Shown: positions 43,771-52,580, counted from the stretch's first letter. The stretch is DNA of 64,000 nucleotides from Prevotella sp. (GCA_017428055.1 JAFRRN010000057.1:1-64000), one strand, 5' to 3'. The notes: generated by a model not told the origin, from the sequence alone. Program-made: numbers and translations.

Positions 43771-44268
43771 ATGAGAAAACTCATGTTCGTGGTGGCAATG
43801 ATGTGCATGACACTCACCACCAATGCCCAAGATGTGTTTAATGAATTGTTGTCTTCATCACTGAAAGTGGCAGAAGACGAGTCGAAAGACATCGAGACAC
43901 GCAAGATAGCGACCTTCAAGTATGACGAACTCAACTACATGAAGCAGATGGTGTTGCCCGAGGTGTTGAAAGACACGACGGATCTTGTGACGATGAATAG
44001 GGTCATCAAGCAACTCAATGAGCAGTCGTATGCCATGTACCAATTCGTCAACCTCTTCTTCCAACGGTTGGCATCTGCCAGCAAAAAAGACCAAAAGGAC
44101 ATCGTGATTTCCATTTTCAAGGCGGCATCCATCAATAACCCGATGTTTAATGACACCGACAAGGACCTTGTCCTGGCCTATTACAATAATGATAATTACA
44201 TCACGCAATTCTCGCTTGACACCAATTGGGTCAAGGCATTGGAGGAAGTGAAGAAACGGGAGAGGTAA
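43771..44268 (+). CDS. Exported protein of unknown function
   Basis: I do not recognise the family. The 165-residue product begins with signal peptide MRKLMFVVAMMCMTLTTNAQ and then looks helical and soluble, with DELNYMKQMVLPEVLKDTTD and YQFVNLFFQRLASASKKDQK. No cysteine or catalytic motif stands out, so a periplasmic location is likely. An ATG 30 bases earlier is also in frame, but the later one gives a clean signal peptide. It sits 61 bp after the ModF-like gene and 15 bp before the FetA-like ATPase, thus probably in the same transcript. Confidence 0.6.
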   Translation: MRKLMFVVAMMCMTLTTNAQDVFNELLSSSLKVAEDESKDIETRKIATFKYDELNYMKQMVLPEVLKDTTDLVTMNRVIKQLNEQSYAMYQFVNLFFQRLASASKKDQKDIVISIFKAASINNPMFNDTDKDLVLAYYNNDNYITQFSLDTNWVKALEEVKKRER

Positions 44269-44283
44269 CGATACGCGGGAATA

Positions 44284-44925
44284 ATGCTGGAAATCAAGAA
44301 TGGCAGGTTGGAGAGAGAGGGGAAGACCTTGTTTTCTAATCTTTCCTTCATCGCAAGAGGGGGCGAGGCTGTATGTGTGTCTGCACCCCCAAGGAGCGGC
44401 AAGACCTCACTCTTGCGCTCATTTCTGGGTTTTCTTCCTCTTGACGATGGCTATGTGAGTGTGGACGGTGAGTTGATTGATGCTTTCTCGGCACGTTTTT
44501 TCAGGAAGCAAATGTCGTATCTGCCACAGGTCGTGGACTTGCCTTATCAGAAAGTGTCGGACATGATGGCCCAACTACTTGCCTTCAAGAAAGATGTCTC
44601 CTTGGAGGATTCCAAGGCTTCATTGATGGCATTGTGGAAAGAATTGGGAATCCAAGAGGAATCATATAGCCAAGAGTTGAAAGAAATCAACTATATCCAG
44701 TGTCGTTTGTTGATGCTTACTGGCATCTGTGTGTTGCAACACCCCATTGTCCTGTTGGATGAACCCACGACGGGAATGGTGGGCGAGGAGATGGAAAACG
44801 TTGGCTTTTGTATTCGCCACCTGACAAGACAAGGAGCCTCGGTTGTGGTTACCTGCCAGGAGCATGATCCCATCGTGCGTTATTGTGACAAGTTAGTTGA
44901 ATTTAATACCCATCCTTATTCATAA
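44284..44925 (+). CDS. FetA-like ABC ATPase with degenerate motifs
   Basis: A 213-residue ABC ATPase next to a FetB-family permease. Walker A reads APPRSGKTS (residues 34-42) in place of GxxGxGKS/T, with the two first glycines lost. The signature region is ELKEINYIQCRLLML in place of LSGGQ. Walker B LLDEPTTG is normal, and so is the switch end of the fold. The key lysine and threonine of Walker A are kept, so activity is plausible but weak signature binding is expected. FetA/FetB pairs are linked to iron export in E. coli; that role is inferred here. The permease begins 5 bp after the stop. Confidence 0.75.
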   Translation: MLEIKNGRLEREGKTLFSNLSFIARGGEAVCVSAPPRSGKTSLLRSFLGFLPLDDGYVSVDGELIDAFSARFFRKQMSYLPQVVDLPYQKVSDMMAQLLAFKKDVSLEDSKASLMALWKELGIQEESYSQELKEINYIQCRLLMLTGICVLQHPIVLLDEPTTGMVGEEMENVGFCIRHLTRQGASVVVTCQEHDPIVRYCDKLVEFNTHPYS

Positions 44926-44930
44926 ACAAT

Positions 44931-45725
44931 ATGGAGATTTCGATGTTAGGATGTATCATAGGATTGCTGATGGCGATCGTGCCCATCTATCTTCTTGAGG
45001 TGAATGGCGTGAAGTTCTTGTTCAAGATATTACGAGCCTTGGTCAAGATGTTGGTGTTCCTCGGTATCACGGGGCTCTGTCTGTATTTTGTTTTCAAGTG
45101 GAATGTCGTCTATGCCAATGTGCTATTCGTCTTGTTGATGATGGCTTTCGGCTCGTTGATGATCGTCGTGAAGTCGCGTTTAGGAGTTGGTCACTACCTG
45201 TTACCAACATTTGCCGGCGTATTCCTGGCGACGGTTATAGTTGGCATTTGCCTCATTCTTGCGGTAAAGGGGTTTGACAACGTGTTGGATGCCAATATGC
45301 TAATCCCTGTGTCTGCCCTTCTTATATGGGCGATTATGGAGACGAATGCTCCTGCCATGCGAACATATTATATGGGATTGCGGCATCATGGGCAGTTGTA
45401 TGAGTATCTTTTAGGCAATGGCGCCACTCATCGGCAAGCCGTCCGCTATTTCATTAAACGGGCTTTCGAGTGTGTTTCCATCCCCTATATTCGTCGCATG
45501 GCATTGGTTGTCATAGGTTTCTCGCCCATTATCGTGTGGAGCCTATTGCTATATGGGGTTGACGTATGGACGGCCATCGTCTTTCAAGCCATTGTCTTCA
45601 TTGGCACATTCTGCGCATCGGTGCTGTCTTTATATGTCTCGCTGTTGGTAGCCGGGAAGTTTTCATTTGACAAGTATGGGAATTTTAAAGATAACATAAA
45701 ACAAGAAAAGGAGAAAGAAGAATGA
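44931..45725 (+). CDS. FetB/UPF0014 family ABC permease
   Basis: A 264-residue inner membrane protein with about seven helices, for example CIIGLLMAIVPIYLLEV, LVFLGITGLCLYFVF, LLPTFAGVFLATVIVGICLI and IVFQAIVFIGTFCASVLSLY. The block MRTYYMGLRHHGQLYEYLLG followed by NGATHRQAVRYFIKRA is the conserved cytoplasmic loop of the UPF0014/FetB family. It pairs with the upstream ATPase. Its last codons overlap the nuclease gene start by four bases (ATGA). Confidence 0.8.
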   Translation: MEISMLGCIIGLLMAIVPIYLLEVNGVKFLFKILRALVKMLVFLGITGLCLYFVFKWNVVYANVLFVLLMMAFGSLMIVVKSRLGVGHYLLPTFAGVFLATVIVGICLILAVKGFDNVLDANMLIPVSALLIWAIMETNAPAMRTYYMGLRHHGQLYEYLLGNGATHRQAVRYFIKRAFECVSIPYIRRMALVVIGFSPIIVWSLLLYGVDVWTAIVFQAIVFIGTFCASVLSLYVSLLVAGKFSFDKYGNFKDNIKQEKEKEE

Positions 45726-46609
45726 AAGTCAAATTATTATATGTTGCGTCTTTTTGTCTGTTGGCATTCTTGGTGGCATGTAACAACCCAAGGCAACAGA
45801 GTGGTAATGATAGGGGTGATGATGACCAAGTGACGGGTTTTTACAACTCCAACCTGTCGAATGAAAGTAAAGACCTCAAAGAAGCGGAAAAGGAATTACC
45901 GTCGAAGAACACTTCTTCCCATGTGACGATGATGGAAATCCCCGCCCCTTTGAAAGATCGCCCCGAACAAATCCTCAAGCGGACAGGTTTTACCATCTCC
46001 TACAACAAGGCGAGGAGGGTACCCAATTGGGTGGCATGGCATCTTACGAAGAGCCATACATACGGCAGCGCCAAGCGCAACAACGAGATTTTCATGCCCG
46101 ATGAGGCCGTCCCCTCTCCACGGGCTACCGACAATGACTATTACAACTCCCGCTATGACCGCGGCCATCTATGCCCGGCTGGCGACAACAAATGGAGCAA
46201 TGACGCTATGCGCGAGTCTTTCCTTTTCACCAATACATGTCCGCAAAACCATGGCTTGAACAAGGATGCCTGGAACGACTTGGAAATCCAATGTCGCCAA
46301 TGGGCGCGTGAGTACGGGTCGGTAGACATCGTTACAGGCCCCATCTTCTATGGAAGGGGCGAGCAAAAGACGATAGGGAGAAACAAGGTGTGGGTGCCCG
46401 ATGCCTTTTTCAAGGTGGTGCTTTGTCGCAAGGGAACGCCCAAGGCTCTCGGTTTCATTTACCAAAACCGTGGCGGCTCGCAACGAATGTCGGACTGTGT
46501 GTGTACCGTGGATGAGGTGGAGGAACTGACAGGGATAGACTTCTTCCCCTCCCTCGCCGACCACATTGAGGATAAAGTGGAGGCCAAGGCGAGGTTGGCC
46601 GACTGGTAA
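45722..46609 (+). CDS. Exported DNA/RNA non-specific endonuclease (NUC1 type), lipoprotein
   Basis: A 295-residue nuclease. The N-terminal lipoprotein signal (LLYVASFCLLAFLVAC) places it in the periplasm or on the outer membrane. The beta-beta-alpha-metal active site is YDRGHLCPAGDNKWS with the catalytic His about residue 149, followed by TNTCPQNHGLNKDAWNDLE with the metal-binding Asn. This is the Serratia nuclease/EndoG family, which degrades single and double-stranded DNA and RNA with Mg2+. It may scavenge nucleotides or degrade extracellular DNA. It is translationally coupled to FetB-like permease, and converges on the glycosyltransferase gene 8 bp away. Confidence 0.88.
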   Translation: MKVKLLYVASFCLLAFLVACNNPRQQSGNDRGDDDQVTGFYNSNLSNESKDLKEAEKELPSKNTSSHVTMMEIPAPLKDRPEQILKRTGFTISYNKARRVPNWVAWHLTKSHTYGSAKRNNEIFMPDEAVPSPRATDNDYYNSRYDRGHLCPAGDNKWSNDAMRESFLFTNTCPQNHGLNKDAWNDLEIQCRQWAREYGSVDIVTGPIFYGRGEQKTIGRNKVWVPDAFFKVVLCRKGTPKALGFIYQNRGGSQRMSDCVCTVDEVEELTGIDFFPSLADHIEDKVEAKARLADW

Positions 46610-46616
46610 ATGGCTC

Positions 46617-47777
46617 TTATCTCTGGCTTTGGATAAACAAGAAGCTTTTTCTGGCTCTTTCCTGGACGGCATTGAAAGAGCTGTATTTACTGATGATTTC
46701 ACGGTTTGAGAGGACTTCATCGACCGTCAGCGGCGTGTCGATTTCCTCTTGTGTCAGTTGCCTCTCGATGGAAAACACCTTTATTCCATTGTCAAGGAGG
46801 AAACGATAATTGATAGAATCCTCTGGAAGAAATACCTTGGTGCCATTCCACAAGTTGAATTTGATGTTGCCAAATGCCGCCTGCCTCTCAAAATTATAGA
46901 TGGCAACGGTTATCGACTTAATCATGGCGAAATATTCTGTAACGGGGAGGAAGGTTGTTAGGGGCATGAATTGGTCTCCAAACAATTCCTTCCCTTTTCG
47001 GATAACTATCTCACGGTAAAGTGGATTGCCGCCATAATTTAATGGGGCGATGATTTTTTTCCCGTCCAATTGGATTTTTTTCAGCCGGTAGAATGTATCT
47101 ATATGATTACCCCAGTCTGTACCATTGTGTCCCACTTGTATGCAAGGACTGCTTTCGTCCCTGACAAAATTGGAGACTTCCTCTTGGGTGTACATCTCTT
47201 TTCTGGAAGGATAGTTGTATGCGATGCCTTGGGCGCGGAAGAATGGTTGTTGCCTCATGAAGTCATACTCTGCGGGAATGACCCCCGAAAAGTAGTCTAC
47301 CCGATGGATGGCATCGATAAAATCCTGCCGCTTTTCACGCTGGGGATGAAGCAGTTTCTTGCGGAAATACCTGTATTGAATATGGATTTTCCGCAGTCGA
47401 TACCGCAGGGGGTATGACTTTGGCTTAATTGTGGACTTCAACTTGACCAAGGGGAATTGGGGATAGGTGTTGTTGTAGATGTCAAATCCCCATGAGAGCC
47501 AAACGACGGAGATGTCATGGTCTATTTGCTTGATGTATTCACATGGCAAGGAGAGGAGGTTGTGGATGACAATGACATCCTGTAAAGAGGGGGTGGAGAT
47601 GATGCGACGCACCTCGTCGGTGTCAATCTTCTCTACCAGCGGAGACGTCAACAGCTGAAACGGCTCCCCCGAATCGTGGATGATTACATAACGATTCTCC
47701 AACTCCGCAATACCTTCAAACATGTGAATCGTATTGTCAATGAATTTCTCGTCAGTGATAAAATGCGTAATTTTCAT
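46617..47777 (-). CDS. WecF-like 4-acetamido-4,6-dideoxygalactose transferase (Glyco_transf_56)
   Basis: About 386 residues. MKITHFITDEKFIDNTIHMF at the start, SVVWLSWGFDIYN, YFSGVIPAEYDFMR, IQVGHNGTDWGNHIDTFYRL and the C-terminal GNIKFNLWNGTKVFL match the WecF/Fuc4NAc-transferase family (GT56). Family members add Fuc4NAc to lipid-linked sugars in enterobacterial common antigen or similar glycan synthesis. No other glycan gene is near, so this is an orphan glycosyltransferase. Alternative start two codons upstream (47783). It has its own -7 box. Confidence 0.8.
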   Translation of the reverse strand: MKITHFITDEKFIDNTIHMFEGIAELENRYVIIHDSGEPFQLLTSPLVEKIDTDEVRRIISTPSLQDVIVIHNLLSLPCEYIKQIDHDISVVWLSWGFDIYNNTYPQFPLVKLKSTIKPKSYPLRYRLRKIHIQYRYFRKKLLHPQREKRQDFIDAIHRVDYFSGVIPAEYDFMRQQPFFRAQGIAYNYPSRKEMYTQEEVSNFVRDESSPCIQVGHNGTDWGNHIDTFYRLKKIQLDGKKIIAPLNYGGNPLYREIVIRKGKELFGDQFMPLTTFLPVTEYFAMIKSITVAIYNFERQAAFGNIKFNLWNGTKVFLPEDSINYRFLLDNGIKVFSIERQLTQEEIDTPLTVDEVLSNREIISKYSSFNAVQERARKSFLFIQSQR

Positions 47778-47797
47778 GACCATTTCATTTGAGAAGA

Positions 47798-47805
47798 CAA
47801 AAATA
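47798..47805 (-). promoter_or_regulatory. -7 box for WecF-like gene
   Basis: TATTTTTG on the minus strand, 21 bp before the ATG at 47777 and 15 bp before the alternative ATG at 47783, giving a very short leader. Confidence 0.45.
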
Positions 47806-47878
47806 AGTAAAAAGTTTGATATATGAAAAAAATCGTTAAACTTTGTTGGATTATGCCTTTTCTATATCTGATTCTTGC

Positions 47879-47886
47879 TATCTTTG
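47879..47886 (+). promoter_or_regulatory. -7 box for nif3-like gene
   Basis: TATCTTTG, 22 bp before the GTG at 47908. It lies inside the longer frame, so it supports the GTG start. Confidence 0.5.
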
Positions 47887-47907
47887 CAACATAAAAGCAT
47901 AAAAAGC

Positions 47908-48696
47908 GTGAAAATAAGTAAAGTGGTTGATGCCCTTGAACGATTCGCGCCTTTGCCCTTGCAAGAAGACTACGACAATGCCGGCTTGCAAGTAGGATTG
48001 ACAGAGGCGGAAGTTTCAGGGGTATTATTGTGTTTAGACGTGACGGAAAAAGTGGTGGACGAGGCCCTCGCCAAGGGGTGTAACCTCATCGTGTCCCATC
48101 ATCCGTTGATATTCCATCGGTTATCCTGCGTCTCTGACAGAGATTATGTGCAACGCACCGTGATGAAAGCCATCATCCATGGGGTGGCGATTGTAGCCAT
48201 GCACACCAACCTTGACAACGCGCCGGGGGGTGTGAATTATATGATGGCAGAGAAACTGGGGCTTCATGATGTCGCCTTTCTCGGTCCCTCACGGCAATTC
48301 AAAGATATATCTTATGCTTCCGGGGTGGTGGGTGATCTGCCCCGTCCCATTCAAGCGAAGGAGTTTGTCTCATTGCTGAAGGACGTATTCCATGTGGAAT
48401 GCGTGCAACATAATCAGCTCCTTTCCCGTGACATCCGTAAGGTTGCGCTCTGTGGCGGAGCCGGTTCTTTCTTGCTGGGTGATGCCATCGCGGCAGGTGC
48501 CGATGCGTTCATCACGGGCGAGATGCACTACCATGAGTATTTTGGCCATGAACAAGAAATCCAGATTGCCGTCATCGGCCATTACCAGAGCGAACAATAT
48601 ACGGGTGAACTGCTCCTCTCCATCATAGAGAAAGCGTGTCCGGGCGTCGCTTGCCATTTGGTGGAAACGAATACCAATCCCATTTATTATATGTAA
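47908..48696 (+). CDS. Nif3-like dinuclear metal centre protein (YbgI/DUF34)
   Basis: A 262-residue protein of the Nif3/YbgI family, hexameric with a two-metal site. Motifs: LPLQEDYDNAGLQVGL near the N-terminus, NLIVSHHPLIFHRL, VAIVAMHTNLDNAPGGVNYM and the C-terminal ITGEMHYHEYFGHEQEIQIA and GHYQSEQYT. The histidines of these blocks bind the metals. The enzyme activity is debated in all species (GTP cyclohydrolase-like hydrolysis has been proposed). I start at GTG 47908, since no ATG is in frame nearby. The zinc-ribbon gene follows 22 bp later, a pairing common in bacteria. Confidence 0.85.
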   Translation: MKISKVVDALERFAPLPLQEDYDNAGLQVGLTEAEVSGVLLCLDVTEKVVDEALAKGCNLIVSHHPLIFHRLSCVSDRDYVQRTVMKAIIHGVAIVAMHTNLDNAPGGVNYMMAEKLGLHDVAFLGPSRQFKDISYASGVVGDLPRPIQAKEFVSLLKDVFHVECVQHNQLLSRDIRKVALCGGAGSFLLGDAIAAGADAFITGEMHYHEYFGHEQEIQIAVIGHYQSEQYTGELLLSIIEKACPGVACHLVETNTNPIYYM

Positions 48697-48718
48697 TTTA
48701 TTAATCAAGAGAATAATT

Positions 48719-49570
48719 ATGGCAAAGAAAGAATCTACAGAAATGACAGTGGAAGAGCGGCTGAAGGCTCTTTTCCAGTTACAGACCACCCTCTCCGCCA
48801 TTGACGAGAAACGTGCGTTGCGCGGGGAATTGCCCCTTGAGGTCCAGGACTTGGAGGATGAGATTGCGGGACTGACCATCCGCATCGAGAAAATCCAGAA
48901 CGAAATCAATGATTTCCAAGATGCTATAAAACGTAAGAAGGGCGAGATCGAGCAGGCCAAAACCACGGTAGACCGTTATAGCCAACAACTGAATGATGTA
49001 AAGAACAATCGTGAGTATGACACGTTGACCAAGGAAATCGAGTACCAGACATTGGAAATCGAACTGTGCGACAAGAAGATTCGTGAGGCCATGACGAAAG
49101 TGGAGGAGCGTACACACGACATCGAGGCGACGCAAGAGATACTGAAAGACCGCGAGGCTGCCCTCGAAGAAAAGAAGGGAGAGCTTGATGAAATCATGCA
49201 AGAGACCAAGGAAGAGGAGGACCGATTGAAGAACAAGGCGAAAGACCTTGAGGCAAAGATTGAGCCACGTTTGTTGAATAGCTTCAAGCGCATCCGCAAG
49301 AATGCCCGCAATGGCCTTGGCATCGTCTACGTGCAGCGTGATGCCTGTGGCGGTTGCTTCAACAAAATCCCGCCCCAGAGGCAGCTCGACATCAAGATGC
49401 ACAAGAAGATTGTGGTCTGCGAGTATTGCGGTCGCATCATGATTGACCCTGAGTTGGCGGGCATTAAGACCGACGTCAAGGCCGCCGAGGAGAAGCCTAA
49501 GCGCAAGCGCGCCATCCGCAAGGTGGTGAAGAAGGATACCCCCGTCGTGCCGGAGAGTGCCGAAGATTAA
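48719..49570 (+). CDS. Coiled-coil protein with C4 zinc ribbon (CdsZ-type)
   Basis: A 283-residue protein. Residues about 10-190 form a long coiled coil, seen as heptad-like Leu/Ile/Glu/Lys stretches such as EVQDLEDEIAGLTIRIEKIQ. A C4 zinc ribbon follows: CGGCFNKIPPQRQLDI and CEYCGRIMI (about 202-240). The C-terminus is basic (KPKRKRAIRKVVKKD). Members of this family are usually cotranscribed with nif3, as here, and are thought to be RNA- or ribosome-associated. The exact role is unknown. Confidence 0.85.
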   Translation: MAKKESTEMTVEERLKALFQLQTTLSAIDEKRALRGELPLEVQDLEDEIAGLTIRIEKIQNEINDFQDAIKRKKGEIEQAKTTVDRYSQQLNDVKNNREYDTLTKEIEYQTLEIELCDKKIREAMTKVEERTHDIEATQEILKDREAALEEKKGELDEIMQETKEEEDRLKNKAKDLEAKIEPRLLNSFKRIRKNARNGLGIVYVQRDACGGCFNKIPPQRQLDIKMHKKIVVCEYCGRIMIDPELAGIKTDVKAAEEKPKRKRAIRKVVKKDTPVVPESAED

Positions 49571-49582
49571 GCCTATTTGCAT

Positions 49583-49617
49583 AAAGGAAGGATGCCCGTG
49601 ACATCCTTCCTTTTTCA
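49583..49617 (+). terminator. Rho-independent terminator of nif3-zinc ribbon unit
   Basis: AAAGGAAGGATG (49583-49594) pairs with CATCCTTCCTTT (49602-49613) around a 7-base loop and continues into T residues. Confidence 0.88.
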
Positions 49618-49658
49618 TTACCCACGGATTCCTCCATTTTATTTGCGGCGTGTAATGT

Positions 49659-49722
49659 CTTTATATGTATCGTATAATCTCTTTATATGTGCCATATAAT
49701 CTCATTATATGTATCATATAAA
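49659..49722. repeat. Three tandem 22-bp palindromic units
   Basis: Units start at 49659, 49681 and 49703, each an imperfect palindrome of the form TTATATGnnnCATATAA. Period is 22 bp, with about 80 percent identity by eye. The rest of the gap 49571-49775 holds the terminator above and nothing coding. Two turns of helix per unit would allow three protein dimers to bind the same face. Could be operators, or an AT-rich repeat of no function. Confidence 0.6.
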
Positions 49723-49775
49723 ACCCTTAAAGGAAATCATTGTACGTCGTGGATTGGCGGGTAATGGGCGGCAAT

Positions 49776-51347
49776 TCATTCCTCCATCGTCATGCAGTCG
49801 ATGTCTGGCATCCATCCGTTGGCATTCTTGAGGCGGATGATGTTGTCCCCTTTCTGTAGGTTGATGTCCACTTGCACGGTCTGACGCTCGTTCCAGTCAC
49901 GGGCGGGAACGGTCAATGTCTTCACATACTGCCCGTTCACCTCTATGTCCATGGTGCGCTCCTCGCCCGAATAGCAATGGATGGTCATTGTCTTCTTGCC
50001 AGCCTTCTTGGCGTAGACATGTCGCCATTGCAGGTCGTTGCCGACACTCATCCCGAGGAAACGTGCCACGTAACCACCCATTGCACCCTCTTTCGTGTCG
50101 TAGATGGCGGTTTTTTCCTGCACGTTGTTGCGCAGTTCCTGATATTTGCTCAACCAAGCCGTCTCTGCCTCATAGCGTGTCCGTTCCAATCGTTTCTTTC
50201 CTTTGGCTCGGTAAATCTTGGTGCCGTGGGCGGGGATGGTGATGGAAACGGTGCCATGGTCATACAGAAACGGAGTCTGCTTGATGCAATCGTAGAGCTG
50301 TACCGCGCCGCCAAGGTCAATGGTCTTGAAGTCAAGTTTGACTGTTTGTGCCTCATCAGAAGGATTATAGATGGCGACAGCCCGCTCTTTGCCGTTCAGT
50401 TTTTTGATGTCTTTCACGAGGATAAAGCATTCACCTTGCTTATCTGCCACGTATGCCTGTAGATGCAATGGGTCTTGGTTCAAAGCAATGAGGTCGCTAT
50501 TGGTCATCAATTTTAATGCTGCTGGCTTGATTTTCGACATGTCACACCCTATCAGCAGAGGCGAAGACATGATGCACCACATCCCGAAATGCGTCTCGTC
50601 CTCGATGTCCGACATCGACCGTCCCACTTCCAGCATGTCCATGTCGTTGTAATGGCCGTCGTGGCAATAGGCGGAGAGGTAGAGGTTCTCGGCGAGGATG
50701 TGCTTCACCGACCGCCAGGAGTCGTTGATGTCGCCCGTGGTGCGCCAGGAGTCTGCCACCTCTGCGCCCCATGTGCCAGGAAAAGCCCATCGACACATAT
50801 TATAAACTATGTCTTTCTTGTCGCATTTCTTGATGGCGTTGGAGATCTTGGTGTATTGCTGTCGCTCGTCGAGACCCATGTGGTTGCCCCCGCAGTAGTC
50901 CACCTTGATGAAGTCGAAGTCCCATTCGTCGAAGTAGAGCTTGCAGTCTTGCTCCTCATAGCCCGCGAGACCCACGCCTAAACCCCACGCATGTTTGCCG
51001 GCGGAGCCACAGGTGTTGTCGCCGGCATCGCTGTAGATGCCCGCCTTCAGGCCCAGCGAGTGGATGTAGTCCACCAATGCCCGCATCCCGTTGGGGAAGA
51101 GTTTTTTGTTGACCCGTAGGTTCCCATCGTCCCCACGGCCGTCCCAATAGCCGTCATCGATGTTCACATACTTGAATCCTGCCTTCTGCAATCCCGTTTG
51201 GTGCATGGCATCGGCCTGTTGCCTGATAAGGTCCTCGTTGATGTTGAGGGCAAACGTGTTCCACGAACTCCATCCCATGGTGGGAGTCCGTTGCGCCATC
51301 ATGCTTGTGGAGATGGCGAGTAATGAAATGAAAGTTAGTTTTCGCAT
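49776..51347 (-). CDS. Exported GH27 alpha-galactosidase with C-terminal sugar-binding module
   Basis: A 523-residue enzyme removing terminal alpha-galactose. Signal peptide MRKLTFISLLAISTSMMAQ; catalytic barrel from TPTMGWSSWNTFALNINED, with nucleophile D150 in DFIKVDYCGG and acid/base D237 in HYNDMDMLEVG. The GH27 C-terminal beta-domain (about 300-385) is followed by a CBM35-like module (YEAETAWLSKYQEL to the end, including GGYVARFLGMSVGNDLQWRH and LQKGDNIIRLKNANGWMPDI). It follows the acyltransferase gene after 6 bp and is last in a long minus-strand run. Confidence 0.9.
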   Translation of the reverse strand: MRKLTFISLLAISTSMMAQRTPTMGWSSWNTFALNINEDLIRQQADAMHQTGLQKAGFKYVNIDDGYWDGRGDDGNLRVNKKLFPNGMRALVDYIHSLGLKAGIYSDAGDNTCGSAGKHAWGLGVGLAGYEEQDCKLYFDEWDFDFIKVDYCGGNHMGLDERQQYTKISNAIKKCDKKDIVYNMCRWAFPGTWGAEVADSWRTTGDINDSWRSVKHILAENLYLSAYCHDGHYNDMDMLEVGRSMSDIEDETHFGMWCIMSSPLLIGCDMSKIKPAALKLMTNSDLIALNQDPLHLQAYVADKQGECFILVKDIKKLNGKERAVAIYNPSDEAQTVKLDFKTIDLGGAVQLYDCIKQTPFLYDHGTVSITIPAHGTKIYRAKGKKRLERTRYEAETAWLSKYQELRNNVQEKTAIYDTKEGAMGGYVARFLGMSVGNDLQWRHVYAKKAGKKTMTIHCYSGEERTMDIEVNGQYVKTLTVPARDWNERQTVQVDINLQKGDNIIRLKNANGWMPDIDCMTMEE

Positions 51348-51353
51348 ACTATG

Positions 51354-52556
51354 TTATTGGAATAAATGATTCTTCAGCCATTCCCTGACGGGGAGGTCAT
51401 AGAGTTTCAAGGAGGCGTATGAGATGCCGATGGCGAGCATGAACAGGCATACCGCCATGAAGAAGTGTGTCGACGCGGGGAGGTCGGCATGTGATGCTGC
51501 CCAAGACATCTGTACATAGATGAGTGGATAGTGAGTCACGTAGAGAGGGTAGGAAATCTCTCCGAGTAACTTGCAGACGGCGACGGAACGTGTGCCTTTC
51601 ACCTTGCTTGCCGCCCCGACGGTCACGATGAGGGGGAACAACACAAGGATGCACACCGCTTCGTATAAGCCATTCTCCCAGTAGTTGGATGGCTCATAAC
51701 CGCCAACGCGCGGCATGACGAGCAGCAATGCCACGAACAGGCCGCACCACCAGAATCCTCCTTTCAGGGCGAAGGGTGATGCCTTGAATCTCAGGCGGCT
51801 GCCCAGTCCCTTGTAATCGGTGAACATTCGGGAGATGAGCAACCCGCAAAAGAAGGGATAGAACAGTCTCGTGACGGCTATCAACAGGTGTTCGGGGTCA
51901 AGGCTCCATCCTCCGATGACTGTATAGGCGGCATATTCGCGGATGGCGAGCAGCCCTAACGGGTCGATGTTCATGCAGAGCATGATGGTAAGGATGGCAG
52001 AACAACCTACGAAGATTGCCAGTAGCAGGTGTGAGAACCTACGGATGACGAGTGCGTAGAGGATGTTGGCGATGTATTCCCAAAGCAAAGACCATTGCGC
52101 ATTGTTCAAGGGGTGCATCTCCCCCCATCCCCTGATGTCCAGGCATTTGGGCGCGGGGATGAGGGTAAAGCCCCAAATGCACACGACGACGAGCAGCCAC
52201 CACGGCGTTTCTCCCACCTGTTGCCAGCTTGGGAGGTCACTTTGGAAGTAGAACATCGTCATGCCAAAGAGCGTTCCGAACACCAGCATGGGGTGTAGGC
52301 GGATGAGTCGGCGTTTGAAGAACTGCCATGTCGTCATCCTGTTCCATCGGTCATCGTAGGCATAGCCGATGACAAAACCCGAGAGGACAAAGAAGAAGTC
52401 CACCGCCAGATACCCGTGGTTGATGGGTTGGATGATAGGTTGCCCCTCGTAATAGGTCTCCGTGAGGTGGAATGCCACGACAATCATCGCGGCGACACCA
52501 CGCAGCCCGTCGAGGATTTCATAGCGTGGCTTGGAGGCGAGATACGTTGTTCCCAT
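51354..52556 (-). CDS. Acyltransferase 3 family membrane protein
   Basis: A 400-residue inner membrane acyltransferase with around ten helices. Key motifs: EILDGLRGVAAMIVVAFHLT (conserved RG and His at residue about 30), FFFVLSGFVIGYAYDDRW and the loop FFKRRLIRLHP. OafA-like enzymes move acetyl or other acyl groups onto glycans, lipids or antibiotics across the membrane. Placed between an esterase and an alpha-galactosidase, so modification of a carbohydrate substrate is plausible but unproven. It starts 24 bp after the esterase stop. Confidence 0.85.
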   Translation of the reverse strand: MGTTYLASKPRYEILDGLRGVAAMIVVAFHLTETYYEGQPIIQPINHGYLAVDFFFVLSGFVIGYAYDDRWNRMTTWQFFKRRLIRLHPMLVFGTLFGMTMFYFQSDLPSWQQVGETPWWLLVVVCIWGFTLIPAPKCLDIRGWGEMHPLNNAQWSLLWEYIANILYALVIRRFSHLLLAIFVGCSAILTIMLCMNIDPLGLLAIREYAAYTVIGGWSLDPEHLLIAVTRLFYPFFCGLLISRMFTDYKGLGSRLRFKASPFALKGGFWWCGLFVALLLVMPRVGGYEPSNYWENGLYEAVCILVLFPLIVTVGAASKVKGTRSVAVCKLLGEISYPLYVTHYPLIYVQMSWAASHADLPASTHFFMAVCLFMLAIGISYASLKLYDLPVREWLKNHLFQ

Positions 52557-52580
52557 GTCGTGGCATTGTGTGTTTGAGGC

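Noticed and set aside
49659-49722. CRISPR array
   Set aside because: Three 22-bp units are directly adjacent with no spacers and no cas genes.
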